DNA of 16,565 bases from Prevotellaceae bacterium (GCA_031268055.1 JAIRXY010000026.1:1-16565), one strand, 5' to 3'. Positions 1 through 7,102 are shown, numbered from the stretch's first letter. Translations and numbers: made by a program. Notes: generated from the letters alone by a model not told the origin.

Positions 1-92
1 GTATCGCTACAATATTTTGTAGTAGATTTCTGTGCGACAAACTCGTTTCCGCAAAATTTGCAGACCTTTTTATATTCAAATTTTCCTGTCAT
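1..92 (-). CDS. Zinc-ribbon DNA-binding protein, N-terminal fragment (runs off the left edge)
   Basis: Reading leftward from the ATG at 92-90 gives 30 uninterrupted codons before the window ends. The fragment has two Cys-x2-Cys-type half sites: Cys11 and Cys14 (V-C-K-F-C-G-N-E-F), then Cys28 in a T-K-Y-C-S-D context, where a fourth Cys would be expected just beyond the edge. This C-x2-C-G-x-x-F ... K-x-T-T-x-x-C-S pattern is one I know from small Bacteroidota helix-turn-helix proteins, in which a zinc ribbon precedes an excisionase or MerR-like HTH. They are commonly encoded beside tyrosine integrases on integrative elements. The HTH part is not in the window, so a regulatory or excisionase role is inference. 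The gene is AT-rich, unlike mnmE. It could also be a zinc-ribbon protein unrelated to mobility. Confidence 0.65.
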   Translation of the reverse strand, partial: MTGKFEYKKVCKFCGNEFVAQKSTTKYCSD

Positions 93-349
93 CTATCGTC
101 TATACTTTGGATATATTAGTAATAATATATTGTCAATTACTGTAAGTTGGTGTAAATTGATGTAAAGTTTCTACACAACTTAGGATTGACTTTTTTTCAG
201 TGTACCACTGCGGTACAAATACGGTACAAAATTACACAAAATATCTGTAAAAAACAATAGGTAACGATAGAAAAATTATCAGTAAAATGTTATTAAATTA
301 CTGTATTACAGTGTTATATTTACTTTTTATTGATTGTTGTTTTCAGGGG
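93..349. promoter_or_regulatory. AT-rich intergenic region with clustered inverted and direct repeats
   Basis: These 257 bp contain no credible gene. They are much richer in A+T (about 20-30% G+C in the lines I counted) than the adjoining mnmE gene. Four structures are visible. An inverted repeat ATATATTA-GTAA-TAATATAT lies at 111-130, just upstream of the zinc-ribbon start. Three TGTAA-starting 10-mers run head to tail at 141-170. TGTACC-N5-GGTACA lies at 201-217, with a further GGTACA at 223-228 giving an 11-bp period. ACTGTA-T-TACAGT lies at 300-312. Such clusters suit a regulator's operator or the arm sites of a tyrosine recombinase, but no binding function can be shown from the sequence. 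Confidence 0.5.
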
Positions 350-1741
350 TTATTTCCCGATGCAGAAATTCTTGAAAATGTTGTTGAGAATATCCGTATC
401 TGCAATTGCTCCGGTAATGCTGCCGAGGTGTTGCGCGGCTTCGCGAATCTCAAATGCGATGAGCTCTTCGCCCAGCTTGCAGCTAAGCCCGTCAAGCGCG
501 CGGGTCAACGCCTGCCGCGCGGAGGTGAGCGCCTCGTAGTGGCGGAGGTTACTCACAATGCCGAGGTCGAGGTTGTCGGGGAGGGCGGCCATATGCACTA
601 GGCGCTCTTCCAGCGCAGCCATGCCTGTCCGTGCTTTGGCCGAAATTGTAAGCGTTCTGCACAGCGGTTGCAGGATGTTTTCCTTCTCCGCCAGCTCGGA
701 GCTACCCAGCAAGTCGGCTTTGTTGAGCAGCGCGATGGCAGGCTTTTTGCCGTCTATCCTTTGCAGGAGCGCGAGCAGGCTGCTTTGCAGCTCGGTAGCG
801 TTGAGCGTTGCGTCCAGCGCCACCAGCACAATTTGCGCCTGCTCCAGCTTTTGGTAGCTGCGGTCAATGCCTAATTGCTCTACGTGGCCTGCGCCGGAGC
901 GAATGCCGGCGGTATCAATAAAGCGGAACAGCACGCCGCCCAGCGTTACGCAATCTTCGATAGCGTCGCGCGTGGTGCCGGCCTCGCTCGACACCAGCGC
1001 CCTCTCTTCGTTGAGCAGCGCGTTGAGCAGGGTACTTTTGCCCGCGTTGGGGCTGCCTGCAATGACCACCGGAACGCCCTTTTTTATGGCGTTACCCACA
1101 GCGAACGAATCGGTCAGCTTGGCCGTAGCGTGTAGAATATCTTTCAGGAGAGCGGAGAGCTCGTTGCGGTTGGCAAGCTCTACATCCTCATCGGCAAAGT
1201 CGAGCTCGAGCTCCAGCATGGAGGCAAAGTGCAGCAGCTTTTCGCGTAGCGCCTTAATCTCGCCGGAGTATCCGCCGCGCAGCTGCTGCATGGCCACGCG
1301 ATGCATGGCGCGCGTGCCGGAGGCGATGAGGTCGCCCACGGCTTCGGCTTGGGCTAGGTCTACCTTGCCGTTCAGGAAGGCGCGCATGGTAAACTCGCCG
1401 GGCTGCGCCAGCTGCGCTCCTCGGTCGATTAGCGCCTGTACGATTTTCTGCTGAATGTAGGTGGAGCCGTGGCACGAAATTTCTACCGTATCTTCGCCCG
1501 TGTACGAGGCTGGCGCGCGAAAAACGGAGGCCAGCGCCTCGTCAATTGTTTCGCCGTTGTGGGTAACGCTTCCGAGGTGCACCGTACCCGCTTTCTGCTC
1601 GCTCAGCCGCTTGCCGGAGGGGGAAGTAAAGACTTGGTCGGCAATGGGCAGCGCTTGCGCCCCGCTCAGGCGTACGACTGCAATGCCGCCCGTTCCCGGT
1701 GGAGTTGAAATGGCTGCTATGGTGGATGTCAGGTCTATCAA
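350..1741 (-). CDS. mnmE: tRNA modification GTPase MnmE (TrmE)
   Basis: MnmE works with MnmG to install the aminomethyl or carboxymethylaminomethyl group on U34 of certain tRNAs in the cytoplasm. The 463 residues match the family length. Order: an N-terminal tetrahydrofolate-binding domain (about 1-120, starting with the T-P-P-G-T-G-G-I-A motif); a helical domain; an inserted GTPase domain with G1 GSPNAGKS (229-236), G2 GTTRD (255-259), G3 DTAG (276-279), G4 NKAD (340-343) and G5 SAK (367-369); and the C-terminal F-C-I-G-K with the conserved Cys460. The start is TTG at 1741-1739. The only in-frame sequence upstream is four codons after a TAA, with no ATG. It lies 25 bp after the DUF4249 gene, probably in the same transcript. 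Its 3' end is where G+C drops sharply into what looks like a mobile element. Confidence 0.97.
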   Translation of the reverse strand: MIDLTSTIAAISTPPGTGGIAVVRLSGAQALPIADQVFTSPSGKRLSEQKAGTVHLGSVTHNGETIDEALASVFRAPASYTGEDTVEISCHGSTYIQQKIVQALIDRGAQLAQPGEFTMRAFLNGKVDLAQAEAVGDLIASGTRAMHRVAMQQLRGGYSGEIKALREKLLHFASMLELELDFADEDVELANRNELSALLKDILHATAKLTDSFAVGNAIKKGVPVVIAGSPNAGKSTLLNALLNEERALVSSEAGTTRDAIEDCVTLGGVLFRFIDTAGIRSGAGHVEQLGIDRSYQKLEQAQIVLVALDATLNATELQSSLLALLQRIDGKKPAIALLNKADLLGSSELAEKENILQPLCRTLTISAKARTGMAALEERLVHMAALPDNLDLGIVSNLRHYEALTSARQALTRALDGLSCKLGEELIAFEIREAAQHLGSITGAIADTDILNNIFKNFCIGK

Positions 1742-1766
1742 GGCGTTGGATGTTTAGCTGTGAAGC

Positions 1767-2885
1767 TCAATATTCTAAGTACGAAATATCGGAAGCGCAA
1801 GTGTAGTATTCGTACACGGTTTTTCGTACGGTGCTGAAAGCGGCAAAGCAGCCGTATCCATTTTCGATGTTCGACACAATGGGTACAGGCTCGACAAAGA
1901 AACCTATTTCGTTGCGCTGAAGCGCCAAGCTGCGGTGGTGTTCGTAGGCAACCTGAGAGAGGTGCGAGATGTAAATGGCTATGCTGGTATGCTCAAGCTG
2001 CTGCGAGCATGGAAGCGGAGCAACAGCCTTTACAGCCTCCTCCTGCAGCAGCAGCTCTATTGCGCCGGTAGCGTTGGCAAAGGACACGTCGGACAAGAGC
2101 ATGCGCTCAAAGAGGAAAACATCCGACATGTTGTTCCCAAGCTGCTGCTCGGCCTCCATATCGGGGTTATCCTGAATCAGCGCGCTGTTGGCTATCGCTA
2201 TGCTGTAGGGGATAACGTAGCTATCGTAGTAGGGGCGTACTGTGGTAGCTTCGAGCCGGAACATGTAGTAGTCTCTGTCGCGAGAGCCGTCCGTAAGCCG
2301 GAGGTTTAGCGGGTAAAAATCCATTCTTCCTTCGACCTCTTGGCCTCCCGTTCTACCTATAAAGTATGGGTAGCGCTTGCGAATTTTTTGCCCTGTATCC
2401 AGCGCTATATCTTCAACGGCGGGAGGTGTAGGCATTACGACGGTTGCACTTGCAGTGGGGTAGCCTTCTATCTCCAGCGTTAGCCTGTAGGCGCTACCTG
2501 CTTTGAGCGGCAGGCCTTTTTTTTCGATAAAAAATCCGCTTACGCTGGGGCGTAGCGACATATCGAAGCCTTGCCCATTGTCGCCGTCAACAATGCGGTA
2601 GAGAGGTGTAGGGTTGTCGTCCTCGTAGAGCGACACAACGCCTTTGCAGATAATCGTGCGATACTCGCTCTTCCATGTTTTATACGACCCCAGCGAGCGC
2701 ATCTCTGTAAAGCAAAGGTTGAATGCTCCGCTGTCGGTATCTATGGTTGCGCTCACGGCAAGCTTGGGCGGAAAGCTGGATGGCGCAACATCAACTTCCT
2801 GTATCATGTTGTCGCAACCGGCCAGCGCAGCGCAGCACAGCAAAATTCCCCCCAGCGCATATTTAGTCGTCCAAAAGCTGTACAT
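1767..2885 (-). CDS. DUF4249-family outer-membrane lipoprotein
   Basis: A 372-residue protein with an N-terminal hydrophobic stretch and a clear lipobox L-A-G-C at 21-24, so Cys24 should be lipidated. The mature part is beta-rich and begins with a segment like other DUF4249 proteins (vdvaPSSFPPKLAVSATID, then an Ig-like beta domain with a V-V-M-P-T-P-P segment around 150-156). DUF4249 lipoproteins are typically encoded directly after a TonB-dependent receptor in Bacteroidota. They are thought to act as surface partners of it, in place of SusD, but their substrates are largely unknown. The ATG at 2885 is 3 bp after the receptor stop codon, which supports co-translation and a shared job. Assignment to DUF4249 is by recall of family features and context; a profile search would settle it. 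Confidence 0.8.
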   Translation of the reverse strand: MYSFWTTKYALGGILLCCAALAGCDNMIQEVDVAPSSFPPKLAVSATIDTDSGAFNLCFTEMRSLGSYKTWKSEYRTIICKGVVSLYEDDNPTPLYRIVDGDNGQGFDMSLRPSVSGFFIEKKGLPLKAGSAYRLTLEIEGYPTASATVVMPTPPAVEDIALDTGQKIRKRYPYFIGRTGGQEVEGRMDFYPLNLRLTDGSRDRDYYMFRLEATTVRPYYDSYVIPYSIAIANSALIQDNPDMEAEQQLGNNMSDVFLFERMLLSDVSFANATGAIELLLQEEAVKAVAPLPCSQQLEHTSIAIYISHLSQVAYEHHRSLALQRNEIGFFVEPVPIVSNIENGYGCFAAFSTVRKTVYEYYTCASDISYLEY

Positions 2886-2888
2886 GGC

Positions 2889-5321
2889 TCAAAATTTAAA
2901 TTGGTAGCTAATCGAAGGAATAATAGGAAACAAGCTCACCTGCATGTAGCGGTAGCGTATTAGCTCGCCTGTGCTTGGCGCAAAGGAAGAGCTTATTGAG
3001 TAGTCATACCTGCCATCTTTTTCAACGTTGATGAAGTAGGGATTTCTACGGTTGTAGGCGTTGAACACGCCGAATATCCACCGGCGCTCGTACAGCCTTT
3101 TTTTCTTAATGAGGCTAATGCCCAAGTCGAGCCGGTGGTATGGCGACATTCTGTAGCTGTTGCGCTCGCTGTACTCCGTTACATCCACCTGAGTATCGGG
3201 GTATACAGGGTCGGTAGCGTCAAATATGCCCACCGGTATGGTAACGCAGCTGCCCGACCCAAATACCCATGTTCCGGAGACCTCTACTTTTTTCCCGAAC
3301 TTTTTCATCAGCGCTACGCTGATATCGTGCCGGCGGTCGTACTTGTAGCTAAATCGCTTGCCGTGGTTTAGCGCCTCGAACTGCCTGTCCGACCATGAAA
3401 GGGTATACCCAATCCACCCCGTAAACGACCCCATTTTTTTCTGGGCAAAAAGCTCCACGCCGTAGCTACGCCCTTCGCCTTGCAGCACTTTATCCTCCCA
3501 CTGGCTGTGCACATCAAATACCGACGCGCCTTCCCTGTATTCAATCACGTTGCTCATTGTCTTGTAGTATCCCTCAAGGCTCAGCTCATATTCTCCCCTA
3601 AAGTTGTAGGCAAATCCGGTGGCTACTTGGTCGGAGTATTGTGGGCGGAGCAAGTCGGTAGAAGGCACCCAGAGGTCGGTAGGCATGCCAAGGTTGGAGT
3701 TGGTCAGCAGGTGAACATACTGCGCCATGCGCGAGTAGGCAGCTTTGGCAGAGAGGTCGTCCGTGAGGAGGTAGCGTGCCGACAGGCGTGGTTGCAGCGC
3801 GTGGTACGCCTCTCCGCGCACGCTAAACATCGACCAGCGCAGCCCCACGCTGGCTTTTAGGTAATCGTTCAGGCGCACATCGTCCTCGGCGTACAGGCTG
3901 GACTCGTAGGTGCGCGTTTTTTTTCCGCCAAAATCAATGGGTATTGTTTCAGCGGTAACCCCTATGGAGCCGGGGTTAAAGGTGTGGTAGGTAAAATTTC
4001 CGCCAAAGCGAATGTAGTGGTTGGGCGAGGGCAGGTAGTCAAACGCCGCCTGCCCACTCCAATCTTCGATACCCGACAGGTAGTCCATTCCAAAATACTG
4101 CTCTGTGCCTTCCATCGGCAATTTTTCCCACAGCTTCATGTAAATGTTCATTCGGTAGCGGCTATACGTCAGGGTAGTATTTCCGAATAGCTGGTTGGTA
4201 AAAACGTGATTCCACCGGAAAGCGCCGGTGATGTTGCCCCACGTTAGCCCCATATCGCTTTTTTGTTGGGATGTGGAGTTGTAGTCCTCCTTGTCTTCCG
4301 ACGTCACGTAGAACTTGTCGTCGCCCACAAAAACGCTCAGGTAGATGCGGTCATTGGCAGAGATGCGGTGGTTGATTTTGGCGTTAACATCGTAAAAGTA
4401 GTAGCCCGGTACTACATTTTGGGTTGATGCGGCGTTGGCCGCCGCGATGAAGGGGCGCATGAGCAAGTCAATGTAGGTGCGCCGCGCCGAAATGATGAAA
4501 GACGTTCGGTCTTTGAAGATAGGCCCCTCAAGGGTAAGCCGCGACGCCACTATGCCTATGGAGCCTTCGCCGTGGAACTGCTGCATGTTTCCTTCCTTCA
4601 TGCTAATATCAATCACCGACGAGACACGTCCCCCGTACCTTGCCGGAAATCCACCCTTGAGCAGCTCAATGTTGTTGATAGCGTCAGCGTTAAATACCGA
4701 AAAGAATCCAAACAGGTGTGAAGCGTTGTAAACGGGCACGCCGTCCAGCAGAATCAGATTTTGGTCGGGGCCTCCGCCTCGCACGTATAACCCGCTGCTA
4801 CCTTCGCCTCCCGATTGTATACCGGGCATTAGCTGCAACGCTTTCAGAACGTCCACTTCGCCCAGCAGCGAGGGTATAGCTTTGACCTGCGCAACCGGCA
4901 CATGCAGCATGCTCATCTGCGTGCGGTCTTGTATCAGGTCGGACTTTCGGGTAGTTACTACCACCTCTTCCAGCAATGCCGAGTTGACCATCCCAACGTC
5001 GATTACCGTATCTTTGTCAAGCACAAACGACAGCGCTTGCATGGCATACCCCACATACGAGTATACCAACTCCACCTGCCCTGCGGGTAGGGTGAGGCTG
5101 TAAAATCCATACTGGTTGGATGAGGTACCCAGCATACCAGAGCGGTTGTAGAGCGTAGCGCCTATCAGGTTTTCCGAGCTGAGGCTATCTCTCATATACC
5201 CGCTTATGGTGTACCTCTTGGTGGGCAGCTGCCGCTCTGCGCTTTGGGCGTAGAGAGCGACAGGAGCACAGCAAAAAAAACAGCAAAACAGCGCAGAATT
5301 AATGCATAAATAGCTGTGCAT
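2889..5321 (-). CDS. TonB-dependent outer-membrane receptor with carboxypeptidase-like N-terminal domain
   Basis: An 810-residue outer-membrane transporter, powered from the inner membrane by TonB-ExbBD. A signal peptide covers about residues 1-25, ending A-L-Y-A before Q26. It is odd in holding five cysteines (6, 13, 14, 17, 18). A carboxypeptidase-regulatory-like beta domain follows (about 36-115, with T-I-S-G-Y-M-R-D and N-Q-Y-G-F-Y-S-L). The linker L-E-E-V-V-V-T-T at 117-124 leads into the plug (about 125-245), with the hallmark L-Y-V-R-G-G-G-P-D-Q-N-L-I-L-L-D-G-V-P-V. The rest is the 22-strand barrel, ending in an aromatic residue (Y-Q-F-K-F). At 810 residues it is shorter than typical SusC proteins, and the partner is DUF4249 rather than SusD. 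The start is only 12 bp after the hpf stop with no visible terminator. The substrate cannot be read from the sequence. Confidence 0.93.
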   Translation of the reverse strand: MHSYLCINSALFCCFFCCAPVALYAQSAERQLPTKRYTISGYMRDSLSSENLIGATLYNRSGMLGTSSNQYGFYSLTLPAGQVELVYSYVGYAMQALSFVLDKDTVIDVGMVNSALLEEVVVTTRKSDLIQDRTQMSMLHVPVAQVKAIPSLLGEVDVLKALQLMPGIQSGGEGSSGLYVRGGGPDQNLILLDGVPVYNASHLFGFFSVFNADAINNIELLKGGFPARYGGRVSSVIDISMKEGNMQQFHGEGSIGIVASRLTLEGPIFKDRTSFIISARRTYIDLLMRPFIAAANAASTQNVVPGYYFYDVNAKINHRISANDRIYLSVFVGDDKFYVTSEDKEDYNSTSQQKSDMGLTWGNITGAFRWNHVFTNQLFGNTTLTYSRYRMNIYMKLWEKLPMEGTEQYFGMDYLSGIEDWSGQAAFDYLPSPNHYIRFGGNFTYHTFNPGSIGVTAETIPIDFGGKKTRTYESSLYAEDDVRLNDYLKASVGLRWSMFSVRGEAYHALQPRLSARYLLTDDLSAKAAYSRMAQYVHLLTNSNLGMPTDLWVPSTDLLRPQYSDQVATGFAYNFRGEYELSLEGYYKTMSNVIEYREGASVFDVHSQWEDKVLQGEGRSYGVELFAQKKMGSFTGWIGYTLSWSDRQFEALNHGKRFSYKYDRRHDISVALMKKFGKKVEVSGTWVFGSGSCVTIPVGIFDATDPVYPDTQVDVTEYSERNSYRMSPYHRLDLGISLIKKKRLYERRWIFGVFNAYNRRNPYFINVEKDGRYDYSISSSFAPSTGELIRYRYMQVSLFPIIPSISYQFKF

Positions 5322-5333
5322 CGCTATTACGGT

Positions 5334-5630
5334 TTAGCTGCGCAGCTTTTCTTTGTACTTCGCAAGCTGCTTTTTGAGCACCTCGACATTCAGGTCGATT
5401 GCCTCCTCAAACGTTTTACACTTGTGCTCAGCAAAGAGGTCGCTACCGGGCACCTCAAGCTTTATTTTGACAATTTTGTTTTTTTCATCCGACACATTTT
5501 CAATGCTCATGGCAACCTCTGCGCCTACAATGCCGTCAAAAAACTTATCGAGCTTACTTACTTTTTCCTCTGCAAATGCCAACAGCTTTTGGTCGGCATT
5601 GAACTTGATTGATTGAATTTTTGTGTTCAT
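5334..5630 (-). CDS. hpf: Ribosome hibernation promoting factor, short HPF/YfiA type
   Basis: HPF binds the decoding region of the 30S subunit, blocks tRNA and mRNA binding and promotes inactive ribosome dimers or monomers when growth slows. The 98 residues span the single ribosome-binding domain: opening M-N-T-K-I-Q-S-I-K-F, then the basic and acidic helix L-D-K-F-F-D, the beta strand V-K-I-K-L-E-V-P-G, and the final helix with K-x-F-E-E-A-I-D. It lacks the C-terminal dimerisation domain of long HPF. It lies 71 bp downstream of xerC and 12 bp upstream of the receptor gene. The order rpsU-xerC-hpf is conserved in Bacteroidota, which supports the call. Confidence 0.93.
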   Translation of the reverse strand: MNTKIQSIKFNADQKLLAFAEEKVSKLDKFFDGIVGAEVAMSIENVSDEKNKIVKIKLEVPGSDLFAEHKCKTFEEAIDLNVEVLKKQLAKYKEKLRS

Positions 5631-5701
5631 AAAGCAATTAGATTTCAGATTTCGTTGATTTCAAATTAATTCGTCGCCAAAATTTTTCTTACCATACCAC
5701 A

Positions 5702-6583
5702 TCATCGTGCAGCATGGGGGTGCGCGTTGTGGTATGATTTCATCAGCTTCTCAACGCTGTTGTGCGTATAAACTTGCGTTGCACGGAGGCTGCTATGCCC
5801 CAGCAGGTCTTTGATGCTGTTGAGGTTAGCGCCGTTGTTGAGCATGTGCGTAGCAAATGAGTGGCGTAGCACGTGCGGGCTTTTTTTACCCTTCACTCCC
5901 TGCATTTCCAAGCTGCTGTACACCACGCGATATACCAAACCGGAGTATACAGGCGCTCCCTTGGCCGTGCGAAAAAATGCGCTGTCGGGCAGCACGGAGA
6001 AGTGGCTGCTTAGCGTTTCTACGTAAAGCCTAAGCTCGTGGCAGAGGTCGGGGCAAAGCGGAATGATGCGCTGCTTGTTCCCTTTTCCCAGCACCTTCAC
6101 CGTTTGCGCGTCGAGGCTTACATCGTTGCAGCGCAGTCCTACCAGCTCCGAAAGCCGCATACCCGTTTCGTAAAACAGCTCAATCATGGCGTGGTTGCGC
6201 TGCTCCTCGTAGCTGCTGCTGTCGCGCTCGCCGTCAAGCAAAGCGTGCAGCTCCTCCTCCTTGTAGAAGAACGGCAAACGCTTGGCATTTTTGGGAGTAA
6301 TCACTTTTTCTATTGGGTTTTGTGCAAGCAGCCCTTCCCTGACAAGGTAGCTGTAAAATGCACTTGCTGATGAGATTTTGCGGTTGACCGAGCGCGTGTT
6401 CAAGCCCTGCGATATAAGCTCCGAAAACCACAAGCGCAGCTGCCTGTGGTTAAGATTAATCAGCTCATTGTCCGCAGCATCAAAATAGGCAACCAGCTGC
6501 TGCATATCGCTTTTATATGCGCGCAGCGTATGCTCCGAATAGCGCTTTTCGCTCCTGAGGTATTGTATAAAACGGGTAACCAT
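5702..6583 (-). CDS. xerC: Tyrosine recombinase XerC/XerD family (chromosome dimer resolution)
   Basis: At 293 residues it has the normal length of a Xer recombinase. An N-terminal SAM-like core-binding domain covers about 1-90, starting F-I-Q-Y-L-R-S-E-K-R-Y-S. The catalytic domain carries the full set of residues: Arg143 (E-T-G-M-R-L-S-E-L), Lys167 (G-K-G-N-K-Q-R), His237 and Arg240 (H-V-L-R-H-S-F-A-T-H), His263 (L-L-G-H-S-S) and the nucleophile Tyr272 (V-Y-T-H). Xer proteins resolve chromosome dimers at dif near the terminus. The position between rpsU and hpf is the standard one for the Bacteroidota chromosomal copy, so this is housekeeping rather than the integrase of the left-edge element. 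XerC versus XerD cannot be decided without comparison to the other copy. Confidence 0.93.
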   Translation of the reverse strand: MVTRFIQYLRSEKRYSEHTLRAYKSDMQQLVAYFDAADNELINLNHRQLRLWFSELISQGLNTRSVNRKISSASAFYSYLVREGLLAQNPIEKVITPKNAKRLPFFYKEEELHALLDGERDSSSYEEQRNHAMIELFYETGMRLSELVGLRCNDVSLDAQTVKVLGKGNKQRIIPLCPDLCHELRLYVETLSSHFSVLPDSAFFRTAKGAPVYSGLVYRVVYSSLEMQGVKGKKSPHVLRHSFATHMLNNGANLNSIKDLLGHSSLRATQVYTHNSVEKLMKSYHNAHPHAAR

Positions 6584-6632
6584 AGGTGCAATTTACAAAA
6601 AAATCTTTTTACAGACCACTAAACCCTAAGTC

Positions 6633-6659
6633 CCCCAAATAATAGCTGACCTTTTGGGG
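6633..6659 (-). other. Stem-loop between rpsU and xerC
   Basis: Immediately after the rpsU stop codon (TAG at 6662-6660) the transcript can fold CCCCAAA (6659-6653) against TTTGGGG (6639-6633) around a 13-nt loop. The next bases are not a U-run; a T-rich stretch only comes some 30 nt later (about 6611-6597). It may therefore be an RNA processing or stabilising hairpin, or a leaky attenuator that sets the ratio of rpsU to xerC, rather than a strong terminator. Confidence 0.45.
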
Positions 6660-6851
6660 CTACTCTTCGGTGCGCTGTAGCAGCTGCCGGTAGGCGGCGC
6701 GCTTAATTTGGTCACGGCGAACTACCGAAGGCTTTACAAAAAATTGACGTGAGCGCAATTCGCGCACAACGCCGGTTTTTTCAAATTTCCTTTTAAATTT
6801 TTTTAGGGCTCTCTCTATATTTTCGCCCTCCTTAATTGGAACAATAATCAT
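6660..6851 (-). CDS. rpsU: 30S ribosomal protein bS21
   Basis: A 63-residue basic protein opening M-I-I-V-P-I-K-E-G-E-N-I-E-R-A-L-K-K-F-K, the conserved bS21 start. K-F-E-K-T-G-V-V-R-E-L-R-S-R-Q-F-F-V-K-P-S-V follows, then an Arg/Lys-rich helix. bS21 sits on the 30S platform near the anti-Shine-Dalgarno end of 16S rRNA. In Flavobacterium it helps hide that sequence, which explains why mRNAs of this phylum rarely use Shine-Dalgarno pairing. Here the bases before the ATG at 6851 (about ACCATTAAAAATT) contain no AGGAGG-like element. The gene heads a leftward run with xerC and hpf and has a recognisable promoter with a leader of roughly 100 nt. Confidence 0.97.
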   Translation of the reverse strand: MIIVPIKEGENIERALKKFKRKFEKTGVVRELRSRQFFVKPSVVRRDQIKRAAYRQLLQRTEE

Positions 6852-6888
6852 AATTTTTAATGGTTTTTTACAGCTTATTTTTAATTAA

Positions 6889-6904
6889 AAAAAGTCCACT
6901 TTTT
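6889..6904 (-). other. Short A/T stem-loop in the rpsU leader
   Basis: AAAAAGT and ACTTTTT are perfect inverted repeats with only GG between them on the transcript strand, followed by further T residues. In RNA the loop would open to about four bases. A run of five G lies just upstream (6909-6905). A second foldable segment, AAAGC...GCTTT with an inner GCA-TTAT-TGC, lies at about 6911-6934. Together they may form a structured leader; no known leader family was recognised. Confidence 0.3.
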
Positions 6905-6961
6905 CCCCCGTAAAGCTTTGCAATAATGCCGCTTTATCAGGCTGCTACGCGCAATGAGCCG

Positions 6962-6992
6962 CAAAGGTACAATAAAAAATTCAACTTTCAAA
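6962..6992 (-). promoter_or_regulatory. Bacteroidota sigma-type promoter of rpsU
   Basis: On the minus strand TTTG (6992-6989) is followed after 19 bp by TACCTTTG (6969-6962). This matches the Bacteroidota consensus TTTG-N19-21-TAnnTTTG of the -33 and -7 boxes. Transcription would start near 6955, leaving a leader of about 100 nt before the rpsU ATG at 6851. It is the clearest promoter in the window and probably serves xerC, hpf and perhaps the genes beyond. Confidence 0.75.
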
Positions 6993-7073
6993 AAAATTGC
7001 CCTGCGAGTTTAATGATTTGTAGCTTTAAATTGCGCAATAGAGACGCGACTTTCGAGGCAAGCATGTATTCGG

Positions 7074-7102
7074 CAAATGTATCGTTTATTTTTGGACGAC
7101 AA
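7074..7102 (-). promoter_or_regulatory. Possible upstream second promoter for rpsU
   Basis: On the minus strand TTG (7102-7100) and TACATTTG (7081-7074) are 18 bp apart, close to the phylum consensus. It lies just after the GH2 stop codon and about 110 bp upstream of the stronger rpsU promoter, so it could be a tandem promoter. A chance match in AT-rich intergenic sequence is quite possible. Confidence 0.35.

Noticed and set aside
287..601. Plus-strand reading frames overlapping the mnmE end (also 558-857, 867-1454, 1461-1757)
   Set aside because: They lie antisense to mnmE, show no domain, and arise because high-G+C coding DNA opens frames on the opposite strand.
5631..5701. tRNA gene after xerC or hpf, as seen in many Bacteroidales
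   Set aside because: No cloverleaf, T-loop GTTCRA or acceptor stem pattern was found in this gap or in the 12 bp after hpf.
5702..6583. The tyrosine recombinase as integrase of the left-edge element
   Set aside because: It sits in the conserved rpsU-xerC-hpf context, has normal base composition and is more than 5 kb from the junction, so it is the chromosomal Xer protein.
6988..7065. 25-codon minus-strand frame between the GH2 end and rpsU, downstream of a possible promoter
   Set aside because: M-L-A-S-K-V-A-S-L-L is amphipathic-looking, but the frame is too short to tell from chance and no related protein is recognised.
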